Of a DNA stretch of 64,000 nt, positions 50,775 through 57,966 are shown piece by piece. The notes beneath the pieces were generated by a model. That model worked only from the letters and a program-made list of their open reading frames with translations, was not told where the DNA came from and did not search any database. Within the stretch, counting starts at the first letter, position 1. Each line of letters begins with the position of its first letter. The stretch comes from an uncultured Roseburia sp. Lineage in GTDB: Bacteria > Bacillota > Clostridia > Lachnospirales > Lachnospiraceae. A program made the position numbers and the translations under genes. The DNA lies in NCBI GenBank assembly GCA_944380515.1, contig CALWHT010000023.1:49703-113702 (forward strand), read 5' to 3'.

Positions 50775-51287
50775 TTATTGCTTGGCATCAAAGCCGCTGC
50801 CGCCTAAAATATCGCCTGTCGTATTGGCATTTCTGTCGTAATTGGCAGTCTCCGGAGCCTGTCGCATACTTTTCAGCAAGGTAAGGTCAAATTCCACCAT
50901 TTCCAATGCCTGAGCCAAAAGGACTTCATTCTGCTGATTGAGCGCCCGCATCTTTCCTCCGACTTCTAAGAGCCTGTCGCGCTGCTGTTTTAACGCCTCC
51001 TGCTCTTTCGGCTGATTTTCGAGATACCCAATCATCTTCGTTATGGTAAGCTCCTCTGGATTCTTGCCAAGCACAATGGCCATATCTGACAACGCCTGAC
51101 TTCGCCGGTTTGAGAGGTTCAAAAGCACCCCCGCCTCCTCCTGCTCTCTCGTGGTGATATCCGTCAGCTTTGCAATATCACCTTTGATAACAGCATCCTT
51201 TTTTTCATTGGCGAGTTCTACCAATACCTGATATTCCGCTTCCTCTTTTCCCAAAACATCCAAAAGGTCTTCCATTAAACTAGCCAC
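50775..51287 (-). CDS. flgN: FlgN family export chaperone
   Basis: 170 residues, helical, starting MASLMEDLLDVLGKEEAEYQ, with NEKKDAVIKGDIAKLTDIT and REQEEAGVLLNLSNRR as in FlgN_2/FlgN domains. The C-terminal 30 residues are flexible. The start is a GTG at 51285-51287; an ATG four codons later is an alternative. FlgN escorts FlgK and FlgL to the export gate, and its gene directly precedes flgK. Confidence 0.88.
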   Translation of the reverse strand: MASLMEDLLDVLGKEEAEYQVLVELANEKKDAVIKGDIAKLTDITTREQEEAGVLLNLSNRRSQALSDMAIVLGKNPEELTITKMIGYLENQPKEQEALKQQRDRLLEVGGKMRALNQQNEVLLAQALEMVEFDLTLLKSMRQAPETANYDRNANTTGDILGGSGFDAKQ

Positions 51288-51310
51288 AATCCGCCCTCAC
51301 TTTTCCATCA

Positions 51311-51598
51311 TTAAAATTGTGTTCTCAAAGCATTGTACTTTTCTAATAATCTGTTCGCGAAATCATCCATATCCACGTTATAATTACCAGAGTCCAACCT
51401 TTCCTTAAGCTGTGCGACTCTATCTTCCCTGATATCCGAAGCCTCTGCCAATGCCTGCTTTGCCACCTGGTAATCACGACCCAGTGAAGAGATATGGACT
51501 TCGTCGCGTCCGGCGCTTACACTGCTAAAGCCTTGCGCCTTTGCCGTCTTTTCTCTATTATAAAGTTGTGCCACCTGATTGTAAGCCTCTATACGCAT
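51311..51598 (-). CDS. flgM: FlgM, anti-sigma-28 factor
   Basis: About 95 residues. The conserved C-terminal FlgM domain is visible as DEVHISSLGRDYQVAKQALA, RVAQLKERLDSGNYNVD and DDFANRLLEKYN. The N-terminal half is flexible, as expected for an exported anti-sigma factor. I chose ATG 51596-51598, with GGAG upstream; the frame is open to 51640. FlgM holds the flagellar sigma factor inactive until the hook is complete. Its own promoter is a sigma-28 type, giving autoregulation. Confidence 0.92.
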   Translation of the reverse strand: MRIEAYNQVAQLYNREKTAKAQGFSSVSAGRDEVHISSLGRDYQVAKQALAEASDIREDRVAQLKERLDSGNYNVDMDDFANRLLEKYNALRTQF

Positions 51599-51641
51599 AC
51601 CGGCATCTCCTTTCTTCCTTGAAATTCGCTTTCTAGTCATT

Positions 51642-51668
51642 ATATCGGACGAAACATTTTTTTCCTTA
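51642..51668 (-). promoter_or_regulatory. Sigma-28 promoter of the flgM-flgN-flgK-flgK-flgL-fliW-csrA operon
   Basis: On the minus strand TAAG (51665-51668), 16 bases, then CCGATAT (51642-51648). The -35 box overlaps the stop codon of the FUSC gene. The leader before the flgM ATG is about 40 bases. Confidence 0.75.
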
Positions 51669-53657
51669 GCCTATTTTAAAAAATCGTGCCGTTTCGCGCG
51701 GAAAGCGGCAGACTGCCCGGTACAGGCAGGATACCTGATGCGCATACGCATCCATCAGGGCGGAAAGCCGGGGAAAACCATCCAGAGAACGGCAAAACCG
51801 CACGGGCAGCTCATCGAGCTCTGTAACTTCTGCGTCCATGTGAAGTTTTTTTGATATGTCATTTAATATGTAATCCGTAAAAACAAGGTATTCGTGCAGC
51901 GGCTCCCGAAAGGCACCGGAATCCTTTTCCTGAATGACAAAAAACAGAATTTGTTCCGCAACGGACACCAGACGCCACTGAATCAGCAGCAGTTCCCTTA
52001 CCGCCTCCGCACGCTCCTTCGTCTCCTGCTTTAAATGATTCAAAAGCTGTCCGTATATCATATGGCAGTGAATCTGGGCGCCGCAGATTTCTCCGTAATC
52101 GGGCGCCGAACGGAGCGCCCGGTCTATCATGCGCAGATAGACATGCTGCTGATGAAAAAGAAGCTGCAAATTGTAGCGAAACTGGCTTTTCATAGAAATC
52201 GGGAAGAAAAAGCGGTTTACCGCCAGCACGAGCAAAATTGCAAGAACAACATAAAGCATCCGAAGCTCCATGGCTGTTTCCTGCGGCAGGGCAAGGGTGG
52301 TCATGGTAAGCGCAAAACAGGTGACATAGACAGCGTGTATGACCGTGCCGGGTGTCTCCGTATACATTCCGATTACCATGAGGCTTGCAAGCAGGAAATG
52401 TCCCGGCGTTCCGTGGAACAGCGGGAGCAGCAGATGAAGCAGCAGGCATCCGGCCGCCGTCCCGAGGAATCGGGTCTTTACACGGTAGGCACTGTCCTCA
52501 TACATCGGCCGGAGCAAAATAAAAGCATTGAGCGCAAGCCAGTACCCATGCTCTGCATGAAACACCATGCTGTAGGCAAAGGTGCATGTAAGTATCAGGC
52601 TTAAACGGCACGCAAAACGAAATTCAAATGCATCGAGCCGAAAATTCGAAAAAATCCGGCGCAGGGGTTCCCGGCTGCGCGGCGGCCTCCATCCCGAATC
52701 AAGCTTATTCTCAGGAAGGCTATGCAGATCCTCCAAAAGCATATTCAGCGGACGCAGCAGATTCTGTGCAAAAAAGCGGGTATCATCGCCGCAGATTTCC
52801 GTCCGTTCAAACAGTATTTTCCCCTGCGCCAAAAGGCCGTTTTCCGCCAAATCCGCAGAGGAGAGCCGCTCCAGATAATCCGAAAGCTCCGCCAGAAATG
52901 CCTTGTTTTCCGGCAGTGCAAGACATGCGCAAAGCCTCATGTCGGAAAGAAAATAAACGGCTCTCTGAAACATTATGGCAAACAGGTATTTTATCCTCCC
53001 CGCCCCGGTCACCATATAGGTGATTCCGCGGCTTTGGTATGCCTCCCGATATAATTGCTGCTGAATGGCAAATACATCCTGGCTCATTTCCTGCGTATTT
53101 TTTCCCTCCGAAGCAAGACGGAGCGCATGGGCCAAAAGCATTAAGCCTTTTCTGGCAGATGTATAATGCTCACTCTTTTTATGGCGCAGGCCGTACAGTG
53201 CCAGAGCCGCCGTAAAGATAAGCAGGCCATAGCCAAAGGAAGCCGCATAGGTAAAAAAGCCGTTCCAGCCTACCGGCCTCAGCTGCAAAAACGTAAAACA
53301 CATTGCCCCGGCAAAATAACCCATCGGCTGAAACTGTGAGGTCTGAAGAAAAACCAGCACAAACGGCACCGTTAAATTAAGCAGAATACAAAGCGGGAGG
53401 TTTAAGGCTGCAAGGAAAGCGGCAAACGCCAGCAGACACTGTGAAAGCAGCAGAAAGCCGAAACTGCGCAATGTAAAGGCTTTCCGATAATTAATTTTAA
53501 ACAGGGTCGTCACTGTAGATACAATCAGCATTGCCTGCGAGCCAAACAGAATATACATTGTGTAAAACAGAAACAGAAAAAATAAAATAACCGGCAGCGC
53601 ATCGAAAAACTTTGTTTTCGTCTTCGTGAGACGCTGCTTCAGATTTATATTTAACAT
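51666..53657 (-). CDS. FUSC/YccS-type integral membrane protein
   Basis: About 663 residues with two clusters of membrane helices (roughly 20-160 and 345-480). They are separated by a soluble helical region and followed by a soluble C-terminal helical domain of ~180 residues. The second cluster has YWLALNAFILLRPMYEDSAYRVKTR-like residues, including the pattern RFLGTAAGCLLLHLLLP typical of the fusaric acid resistance/YccS/aromatic acid exporter superfamily. I chose ATG 53655-53657, with AAGGGGG upstream. Probably a transporter in the inner membrane, substrate unknown. Not related to the flagellar genes next to it. Confidence 0.75.
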   Translation of the reverse strand: MLNINLKQRLTKTKTKFFDALPVILFFLFLFYTMYILFGSQAMLIVSTVTTLFKINYRKAFTLRSFGFLLLSQCLLAFAAFLAALNLPLCILLNLTVPFVLVFLQTSQFQPMGYFAGAMCFTFLQLRPVGWNGFFTYAASFGYGLLIFTAALALYGLRHKKSEHYTSARKGLMLLAHALRLASEGKNTQEMSQDVFAIQQQLYREAYQSRGITYMVTGAGRIKYLFAIMFQRAVYFLSDMRLCACLALPENKAFLAELSDYLERLSSADLAENGLLAQGKILFERTEICGDDTRFFAQNLLRPLNMLLEDLHSLPENKLDSGWRPPRSREPLRRIFSNFRLDAFEFRFACRLSLILTCTFAYSMVFHAEHGYWLALNAFILLRPMYEDSAYRVKTRFLGTAAGCLLLHLLLPLFHGTPGHFLLASLMVIGMYTETPGTVIHAVYVTCFALTMTTLALPQETAMELRMLYVVLAILLVLAVNRFFFPISMKSQFRYNLQLLFHQQHVYLRMIDRALRSAPDYGEICGAQIHCHMIYGQLLNHLKQETKERAEAVRELLLIQWRLVSVAEQILFFVIQEKDSGAFREPLHEYLVFTDYILNDISKKLHMDAEVTELDELPVRFCRSLDGFPRLSALMDAYAHQVSCLYRAVCRFPRETARFFKIG

Positions 53658-53864
53658 GGAATGTTCCCCCTTCGCCAACGTTTCCTATTTTAATCAATTT
53701 TTACAATTATGTATACCCTGACTTGACTGAAACTGTGCTATAATATTCCGGATGTATAGCACCCGAATCCTATCATACATTGCTTTTATGCATTGTCAGA
53801 ATTTATGCTATATAATCAAAAAAATAAAATCAAATTCAAAGTTCACATTTTTTTCACAGATTTT

Positions 53865-53891
53865 TTAGCACTCATCTATTGACAGTGCTAA
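53865..53891 (+). promoter_or_regulatory. CIRCE operator (HrcA site) of hsp20
   Basis: TTAGCACTC (53865-53873), nine bases, then CAGTGCTAA (53883-53891). This is the CIRCE inverted repeat with one mismatch in the right arm. It overlaps the -35 box of the hsp20 promoter, so HrcA binding would block RNA polymerase until heat shock. The rest of the 346-bp gap (53658-54003) is AT-rich and holds only the promoter and a ribosome site. Confidence 0.92.
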
Positions 53892-53907
53892 TAATTGGTG
53901 CTATAAC
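53879..53907 (+). promoter_or_regulatory. Sigma-A promoter of hsp20
   Basis: Consensus TTGACA (53879-53884), 17 bases, then TATAAC (53902-53907). The -35 lies inside the CIRCE element. The leader is about 90 bases, ending in an AGGAGG ribosome site eight bases before the ATG. Confidence 0.88.
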
Positions 53908-54003
53908 ATAGTCAGAACAAAGGAAAAGGTTTCAATTCCCAAGTTCAGAAATCAAATTGAAAAATCACGGCACGCATGACTGTCGCAAAAGGAGGAATGA
54001 CTT

Positions 54004-54444
54004 ATGTTGATGCCTAGTATTTTTGGAGAGAACTTATTTGATGACTGGATGGATGATTTTTCCTTCCCCGATATTGACAAGGCCTTATATGGCAAACACG
54101 CAAAGAATATGATGAAAACCGACGTTAAGGAAACTGATAACGGCTATGAGCTAGCAATTGATCTGCCGGGCTTTCAGAAGGATGAGATTCAGCTTGAATT
54201 GAACAACGGCTATCTGACCATCAGCGCATCCAAAGGGCTTGATAAGGACGAGAAAGATGAGAATGACAAGTATATCCGGCGTGAACGCTATGCCGGAAGC
54301 ATGAGCCGAAGCTTCTATGTCGGGGAGCACCTGACGGAGCAGGATATTCACGCAAAATACGAAAACGGCATTCTGATGCTGGACTTCCCGAAGGAAGAAA
54401 AAAAGGCCGTGGAGTCCAAGCGTTACATTTCCATCGAAGGATAA
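54004..54444 (+). CDS. hsp20: Hsp20/alpha-crystallin family small heat-shock protein
   Basis: 146 residues. The alpha-crystallin domain covers about 35-135: MKTDVKETDNGYELAIDLPG, FQKDEIQLELNNGYLTISA, and AKYENGILMLDFPK at the end with the conserved GILML. An N-terminal DNLFDDWMDDF-like arm and a short C-terminal tail complete the usual layout. It is an ATP-independent holdase that binds unfolding proteins. Regulated by CIRCE/HrcA (53865-53891) and closed by its own terminator, so it is a monocistronic heat-shock gene. Confidence 0.96.
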   Translation: MLMPSIFGENLFDDWMDDFSFPDIDKALYGKHAKNMMKTDVKETDNGYELAIDLPGFQKDEIQLELNNGYLTISASKGLDKDEKDENDKYIRRERYAGSMSRSFYVGEHLTEQDIHAKYENGILMLDFPKEEKKAVESKRYISIEG

Positions 54445-54456
54445 TATTTTACCGAA

Positions 54457-54485
54457 AGGGGTTGTTATTTCACAACCCCTTTTTT
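54457..54485 (+). terminator. Intrinsic terminator after hsp20
   Basis: Arms AGGGGTTGT (54457-54465) and ACAACCCCT (54472-54480) with a 6-base loop, followed by six T residues. It is also the end point for the methyltransferase gene coming from the other side. Confidence 0.88.
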
Positions 54486-54525
54486 ACTTTATAGGAACAG
54501 TATATTTTTCGCCTCAGGCTAAACC

Positions 54526-55143
54526 CTAACCCGAAAAAGAAAATACCCCGGAACAGAATGACATTTTTTGAAATTGCAGAGAAGGAAATTCCTGCTTCAG
54601 CACTTCCGCGACAGGATAACTCTCATCCTCGTCCCATTCTTCCCCGCTTCGCACCTTACAGCACTCCATTTCATCCAGCGTCTCAAATGCAACATCTCCA
54701 ACCAGTATTTTCCCGCCTTCTGTCAAATGCTCCATCCATTCCCGAAGGGTGTTCACCTTCTGCACGTCCTCCAGATGATGTATCGCATAAGTGCAAATAA
54801 TGTAATCAAACGTTTCTCCCGCCAGTTCCGGCGGCAGCCCCTGTGAAAAATCATGCTGAATCAATACTGCATCCGGCATTTTCTGTTTTGCGATTTCTAT
54901 CATTCTTCCGGAAAAATCAATACCATAAACCAAATATTTCTCATCATATAGCTTTTTTGATAATACTCCCGTTCCAAAACCGACATCAAGAATTTTCTTC
55001 CCGTTTCCGCTTTTTATGATGCCGTAAATCCCGGCCAGGACTTTTTTATAACCGGCGAACGGATATTCATCCGCTTCTTCACTCAGATTCACACTCTTAT
55101 CGTAGCCGTCTGCCCATAAATCAAATCCTTTACTTCCCAGCAT
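54526..55143 (-). CDS. Class I SAM-dependent methyltransferase
   Basis: About 205 residues. Motif I is KKILDVGFGTGVLSKKLY, followed by YGIDFSGRMIEIAKQK (motif II) and FDYIICTYAIHHLEDVQKV (motif IV region). The N-terminus SKGFDLWADGYDKSVNLS is typical of the YrrT/putative AdoMet-dependent methyltransferase group. I chose ATG 55141-55143, with GGGAGG upstream; the longer frame to 55218 runs into yaaA. A 6-bp hairpin (55181-55199) lies between it and yaaA. Substrate unknown. Confidence 0.82.
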   Translation of the reverse strand: MLGSKGFDLWADGYDKSVNLSEEADEYPFAGYKKVLAGIYGIIKSGNGKKILDVGFGTGVLSKKLYDEKYLVYGIDFSGRMIEIAKQKMPDAVLIQHDFSQGLPPELAGETFDYIICTYAIHHLEDVQKVNTLREWMEHLTEGGKILVGDVAFETLDEMECCKVRSGEEWDEDESYPVAEVLKQEFPSLQFQKMSFCSGVFSFSG

Positions 55144-55199
55144 TGTACTCCTCCCGTTATATCGCCCTTCCATCATCACAGTCAGGCTGCAAACCTGAC

Positions 55200-55940
55200 T
55201 CACCGCAGGAACGTCCACTCCGTCCCCGTGGAATATTCCTCCGCAAACTGATAGCCCATTCCGGCAAAATCCTTAAGCCGCTCCAAATCCGTAATGCCTC
55301 CCTCCGCGAGATAACGCACCATTTCTCCCCGCGCCATCTTCGCAAGCGTGCCTTTCTGCTTTACCCGTCCGTCCGCAAGCTCACCGAATACAATCGTAAT
55401 CAGCCTATCCTCCGGCTGCAGATATTTCTCCACCGCTTTGGAATACTCTTTCGACGACAGGTTGAGGATCGTGCGGTCCTCATCCAGAACAGCCCGATAC
55501 AGGCGGTCTCCCCAGAACTCATAGAGATTCCCGCTGCCGCCGACAGACAGCGCCGCCTGCATTTCCAGCCGATACGGCGTTACGCCGTCGAACGGTGAGA
55601 GTACACCGTAAAAGCCGGAGAGAATCCGAAGATGTTCCCTGACATAGTCCATGGCCGAGGAGGTAAACACGACCGGCATCATATGTTGATATTGCAGTCC
55701 CTCATAGGATAAAAGAGCCGGCGTAAGCGCCCGCTCCAAATCCATTCCGGCAAAGCGCTCATAATTGAGCTTTGCCAGCTTATCATTACATTTCCAGAGC
55801 GCTTTCGCCTCCGCATAGGACAGCTTTTGGATGGTTTCACACAAAATCCGGGTGTCATCGATAAAAACGGGCAGTTTATCCACAGGAAAATCATCCGTAT
55901 TCACATTCATTTTCTTTGCGGGTGATATGATAATTTTCAT
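55200..55940 (-). CDS. yaaA: YaaA/UPF0246 family protein (peroxide stress)
   Basis: About 246 residues, starting MKIIISPAKKMN, with YAEAKALWKCNDKLAKLNYERF, ALLSYEGLQYQHM and FYGVLSPFDGVTPYRLEMQA. These blocks are diagnostic of YaaA, which in E. coli lowers intracellular iron and protects DNA from hydrogen peroxide. I chose ATG 55938-55940, with GGAGG upstream, since the family starts at this residue. It lies directly after the peroxiredoxin gene, a sensible pairing for oxidative stress. Confidence 0.92.
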   Translation of the reverse strand: MKIIISPAKKMNVNTDDFPVDKLPVFIDDTRILCETIQKLSYAEAKALWKCNDKLAKLNYERFAGMDLERALTPALLSYEGLQYQHMMPVVFTSSAMDYVREHLRILSGFYGVLSPFDGVTPYRLEMQAALSVGGSGNLYEFWGDRLYRAVLDEDRTILNLSSKEYSKAVEKYLQPEDRLITIVFGELADGRVKQKGTLAKMARGEMVRYLAEGGITDLERLKDFAGMGYQFAEEYSTGTEWTFLR

Positions 55941-55962
55941 TTCATCCTCCAAAACGCTTTTT

Positions 55963-56415
55963 CTACAGTTGCTCCAGCATCTGCGCCGGATTTTCCGCCG
56001 CTTTGACCTTACCGAATGCCCTGACAATCATTCCCTGTTCGTCAATGAGGTAGGTTGTGCGGACCACGCCCATAGACACCTTTCCGTAGTTTTTCTTTTC
56101 CTGCCATACATCGTAGGCTTTGATTGCGGTAAGCTCCGTATCGGAAAGCAGGGTAAAAGGAAGCCGGTATTTTTCTTCAAATTTTTTGTGTGAAGCCACA
56201 CTGTCCTTACTTATGCCCAGCACCACCGCTCCCTTCTCCAAAAACTGCGGGTACAGCTCGCCGAAGCCGCACGCCTGTTTTGTGCAGCCCGGCGTATTAT
56301 CCCGCGGATAAAAATATAAAATAATCTTCCTTCCTCTGTATTCCTCCAGTGTATGAACGTTTCCGTCCTGATCCGGCAATGCAAATGCCGGAGCTTTTGT
56401 CCCTGCTTCTAACAT
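55963..56415 (-). CDS. bcp: Thioredoxin-dependent thiol peroxidase (Bcp/PrxQ)
   Basis: 150 residues. The peroxidatic Cys is in PRDNTPGCTKQACGF (C44), with a resolving Cys five residues later (C49), the PrxQ alpha type. LEAGTKAPAFALPDQDGN and VVLGISKDSVASHKKF are standard family blocks. It reduces peroxides with electrons from thioredoxin. Start ATG 56413-56415, with GGAGG upstream. 22 bp from yaaA, so probably one oxidative-stress transcript. Confidence 0.95.
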   Translation of the reverse strand: MLEAGTKAPAFALPDQDGNVHTLEEYRGRKIILYFYPRDNTPGCTKQACGFGELYPQFLEKGAVVLGISKDSVASHKKFEEKYRLPFTLLSDTELTAIKAYDVWQEKKNYGKVSMGVVRTTYLIDEQGMIVRAFGKVKAAENPAQMLEQL

Positions 56416-56434
56416 ATGTTATCTCCTCCTTATT

Positions 56435-56900
56435 TCACTCTTTTTCCGGTTGATTGATTCTTCTGATGACTCTGCATGGATTCCCCACCACAACGCAATT
56501 TGCCGGAATATCCTTAGTAACTACGCTCCCCGCGCCAATTACAGTACCGTCTCCAATGGTTACTCCCGGTAAAATAATCACTCCGCCGCCTATCCAGCAG
56601 CCGTTCCCTATCGTTATCGGCAGCGCGTACGTACGGCAAAAATATTCCCCGCTGTCCCCATTCCAATTCGGGGTCAATCTGTCAGCAAGTTCAACGGGAT
56701 GCGCCGCTGTGTACATTTGTACATTCGAAGCAATTAAAACATTGCTTCCTATGGTTATTTTATTGCAGTCTACCAACGTACAATTCATATTGACAGATAC
56801 ATTGTCACCCAGCGTTATATTGCACCCGTAATCACAAATAAACGGTATCATGGCAATTATACCATTCTCCGGCAAGACATTTTTCCAATTCTGTTTTCAA
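56435..56900 (-). pseudogene. Decayed maltose/galactoside O-acetyltransferase gene (internal deletion)
   Basis: A 5' piece from TTG 56898-56900 reads KTELEKCLAGEWYNCHDT, the start of the Mac domain of Maa/LacA enzymes. A GGGAGG lies eight bases upstream and a good promoter before that. This frame stops soon after. The hexapeptide-repeat part continues in another frame from PFICDYGCNITLGDNVSVN to the end at 56435. It has the usual MYTAAHPVELADR, GCWIGGGVIILPGVTIGDGT and GNPCRVIRRI. About 40 codons between them are missing compared with typical ~185-residue homologues, with a frame change. A shortened protein of 146 residues could be made from an internal ATG (56875). Confidence 0.75.
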
Positions 56901-56927
56901 TGCAGACACCTCCCGTTTTGCTTTTTC

Positions 56928-56956
56928 ATTATAACATTCTTTTGCTGCGGTGTCAT
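56928..56956 (-). promoter_or_regulatory. Sigma-A promoter of the decayed acetyltransferase gene
   Basis: On the minus strand ATGACA (56951-56956), 17 bases, then TATAAT (56928-56933). It lies about 20 bases before the ribosome site of the pseudogene. Confidence 0.65.
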
Positions 56957-56986
56957 TTTATTCCGACTGCAAATGCACGTAAAAAA

Positions 56987-57012
56987 GCAGTAAATCATTT
57001 ATGATTTACTGC
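56987..57012 (-). terminator. Terminator after the DUF3879-like gene
   Basis: Perfect 12-base arms (56987-56998 and 57001-57012, GCAGTAAATCAT and its complement) around two bases, with A/T runs on both sides. On the minus strand a run of T follows. It lies about 115 bases after the stop of the gene at 57126. Confidence 0.78.
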
Positions 57013-57125
57013 CTTTTATGCTGCTTTCAGGATGTTTGCTTTGAATTATCCGTGTGCCGGCATCTGGCTCCTTTTACATATACAAGAACCCCAGACGGCC
57101 ACAGATTTCTCCAAAAACTTCGCAG

Positions 57126-57776
57126 CTACACCCTCGCATCAAAAGCCCTTCTGACAAGACTGCTTCCCGATTTTTCCAGCGATGCGTCAATCGATTCCCT
57201 CGTAATGCCGCCCAATGCCCCAGACGGAATCGGTTTTCCTATTTCCCATGTTGAGTCCACCTTTTTTACCGCATCGACAAATGCCTGCCGATATTGGCGT
57301 TCATACTGTTCTAAGGTATGTCCCGCCGCCAGCCGGTCATCTTTTTCCATCTTTCGATACAAATTGTAATACACTTCACTTCTTCGGGTGGTGTCACCGT
57401 TGCTCACTCCGTTTTCCCTCAAAAATTCTTTTTTTGTAAGCTCAAACATTTCATCCCTGCTGCTTTCCGGAATTGTAATGATTTTATTCTTACTTGCACG
57501 GTTTTTGTCTGTAACCGCCAGACCCGCTAAGCCCGTGCTTGAATTAATGCGATCTCCGTCCTTATCAAACTGCCGCATTCTGTTTTTTATGCACGCAATG
57601 GAGGTATATCCCACACCGCCTTTTGCTGCGCTTGTCATAGCGCTGATTGCTGCTTTATATTGTTTACTGTTTGTATTAATCCCGGCCTGCCTCAGTTTTA
57701 CCTTTGCCGCATTATCGGACAAGGGCATCCCCGATATTTGCAGAAAACGATTACTAAAATCCCGAATCATCAGCAT
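57126..57776 (-). CDS. DUF3879-like protein, unknown function
   Basis: 216 residues, mostly helical, with no signal peptide. It has ITIPESSRDEMFELTKKEFL, NGDTTRRSEVYYNLYRKME, and LRQAGINTNSKQYKAAISAM near the start. These blocks recall the DUF3879 proteins of gut Clostridia, from memory. FDKDGDRINSS is an EF-hand-like loop. Start ATG 57774-57776, with GGGAGG eight to nine bases upstream. A sigma-28-like element lies about 60 bases upstream, hinting at membership in the flagellar regulon. Function unknown. Confidence 0.65.
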   Translation of the reverse strand: MLMIRDFSNRFLQISGMPLSDNAAKVKLRQAGINTNSKQYKAAISAMTSAAKGGVGYTSIACIKNRMRQFDKDGDRINSSTGLAGLAVTDKNRASKNKIITIPESSRDEMFELTKKEFLRENGVSNGDTTRRSEVYYNLYRKMEKDDRLAAGHTLEQYERQYRQAFVDAVKKVDSTWEIGKPIPSGALGGITRESIDASLEKSGSSLVRRAFDARV

Positions 57777-57835
57777 ATTGAAAACCTCCCTGTCATAAAT
57801 GAAAATACGTTCTAAATTACATTTCTTTACATATA

Positions 57836-57862
57836 TATCGTCAAATCAACCCATTTATTAAC
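57836..57862 (-). promoter_or_regulatory. Possible sigma-28-like promoter of the DUF3879-like gene
   Basis: On the minus strand ACGATAT (57836-57842) is one base from the CCGATAT box. TTAA (57859-57862) is 16 bases upstream, or TAAA (57855-57858) at 12. The surrounding DNA is AT-rich, which makes a chance match more likely. Confidence 0.3.
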
Positions 57863-57913
57863 TACATTTTTAATTTTATTTTTTTCTAATGAAGCCTCCC
57901 TATGACGTTATAC

Positions 57914-57947
57914 AAAAAGGGCGTGTGAAACTCAGCCTCACACGCCC
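57914..57947 (-). terminator. Intrinsic terminator after the XRE regulator
   Basis: Ten-base arms GGGCGTGTGA (57919-57928) and TCACACGCCC (57938-57947) with a 9-base loop. On the minus strand TTTTTG follows. It lies 20 bases after the stop codon of the XRE gene. Confidence 0.88.
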
Positions 57948-57966
57948 TGTGCCTGATTATTTTCCA

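Noticed and set aside
52035-52604. 189-residue plus-strand frame inside the FUSC gene
   Set aside because: Antisense shadow of membrane helices and basic segments, without start signals.
55144-55180. CGATATAA upstream of the methyltransferase as another sigma-28 promoter
   Set aside because: No TAAA-like -35 at 14-17 bases and the first base of the box does not match; likely chance.
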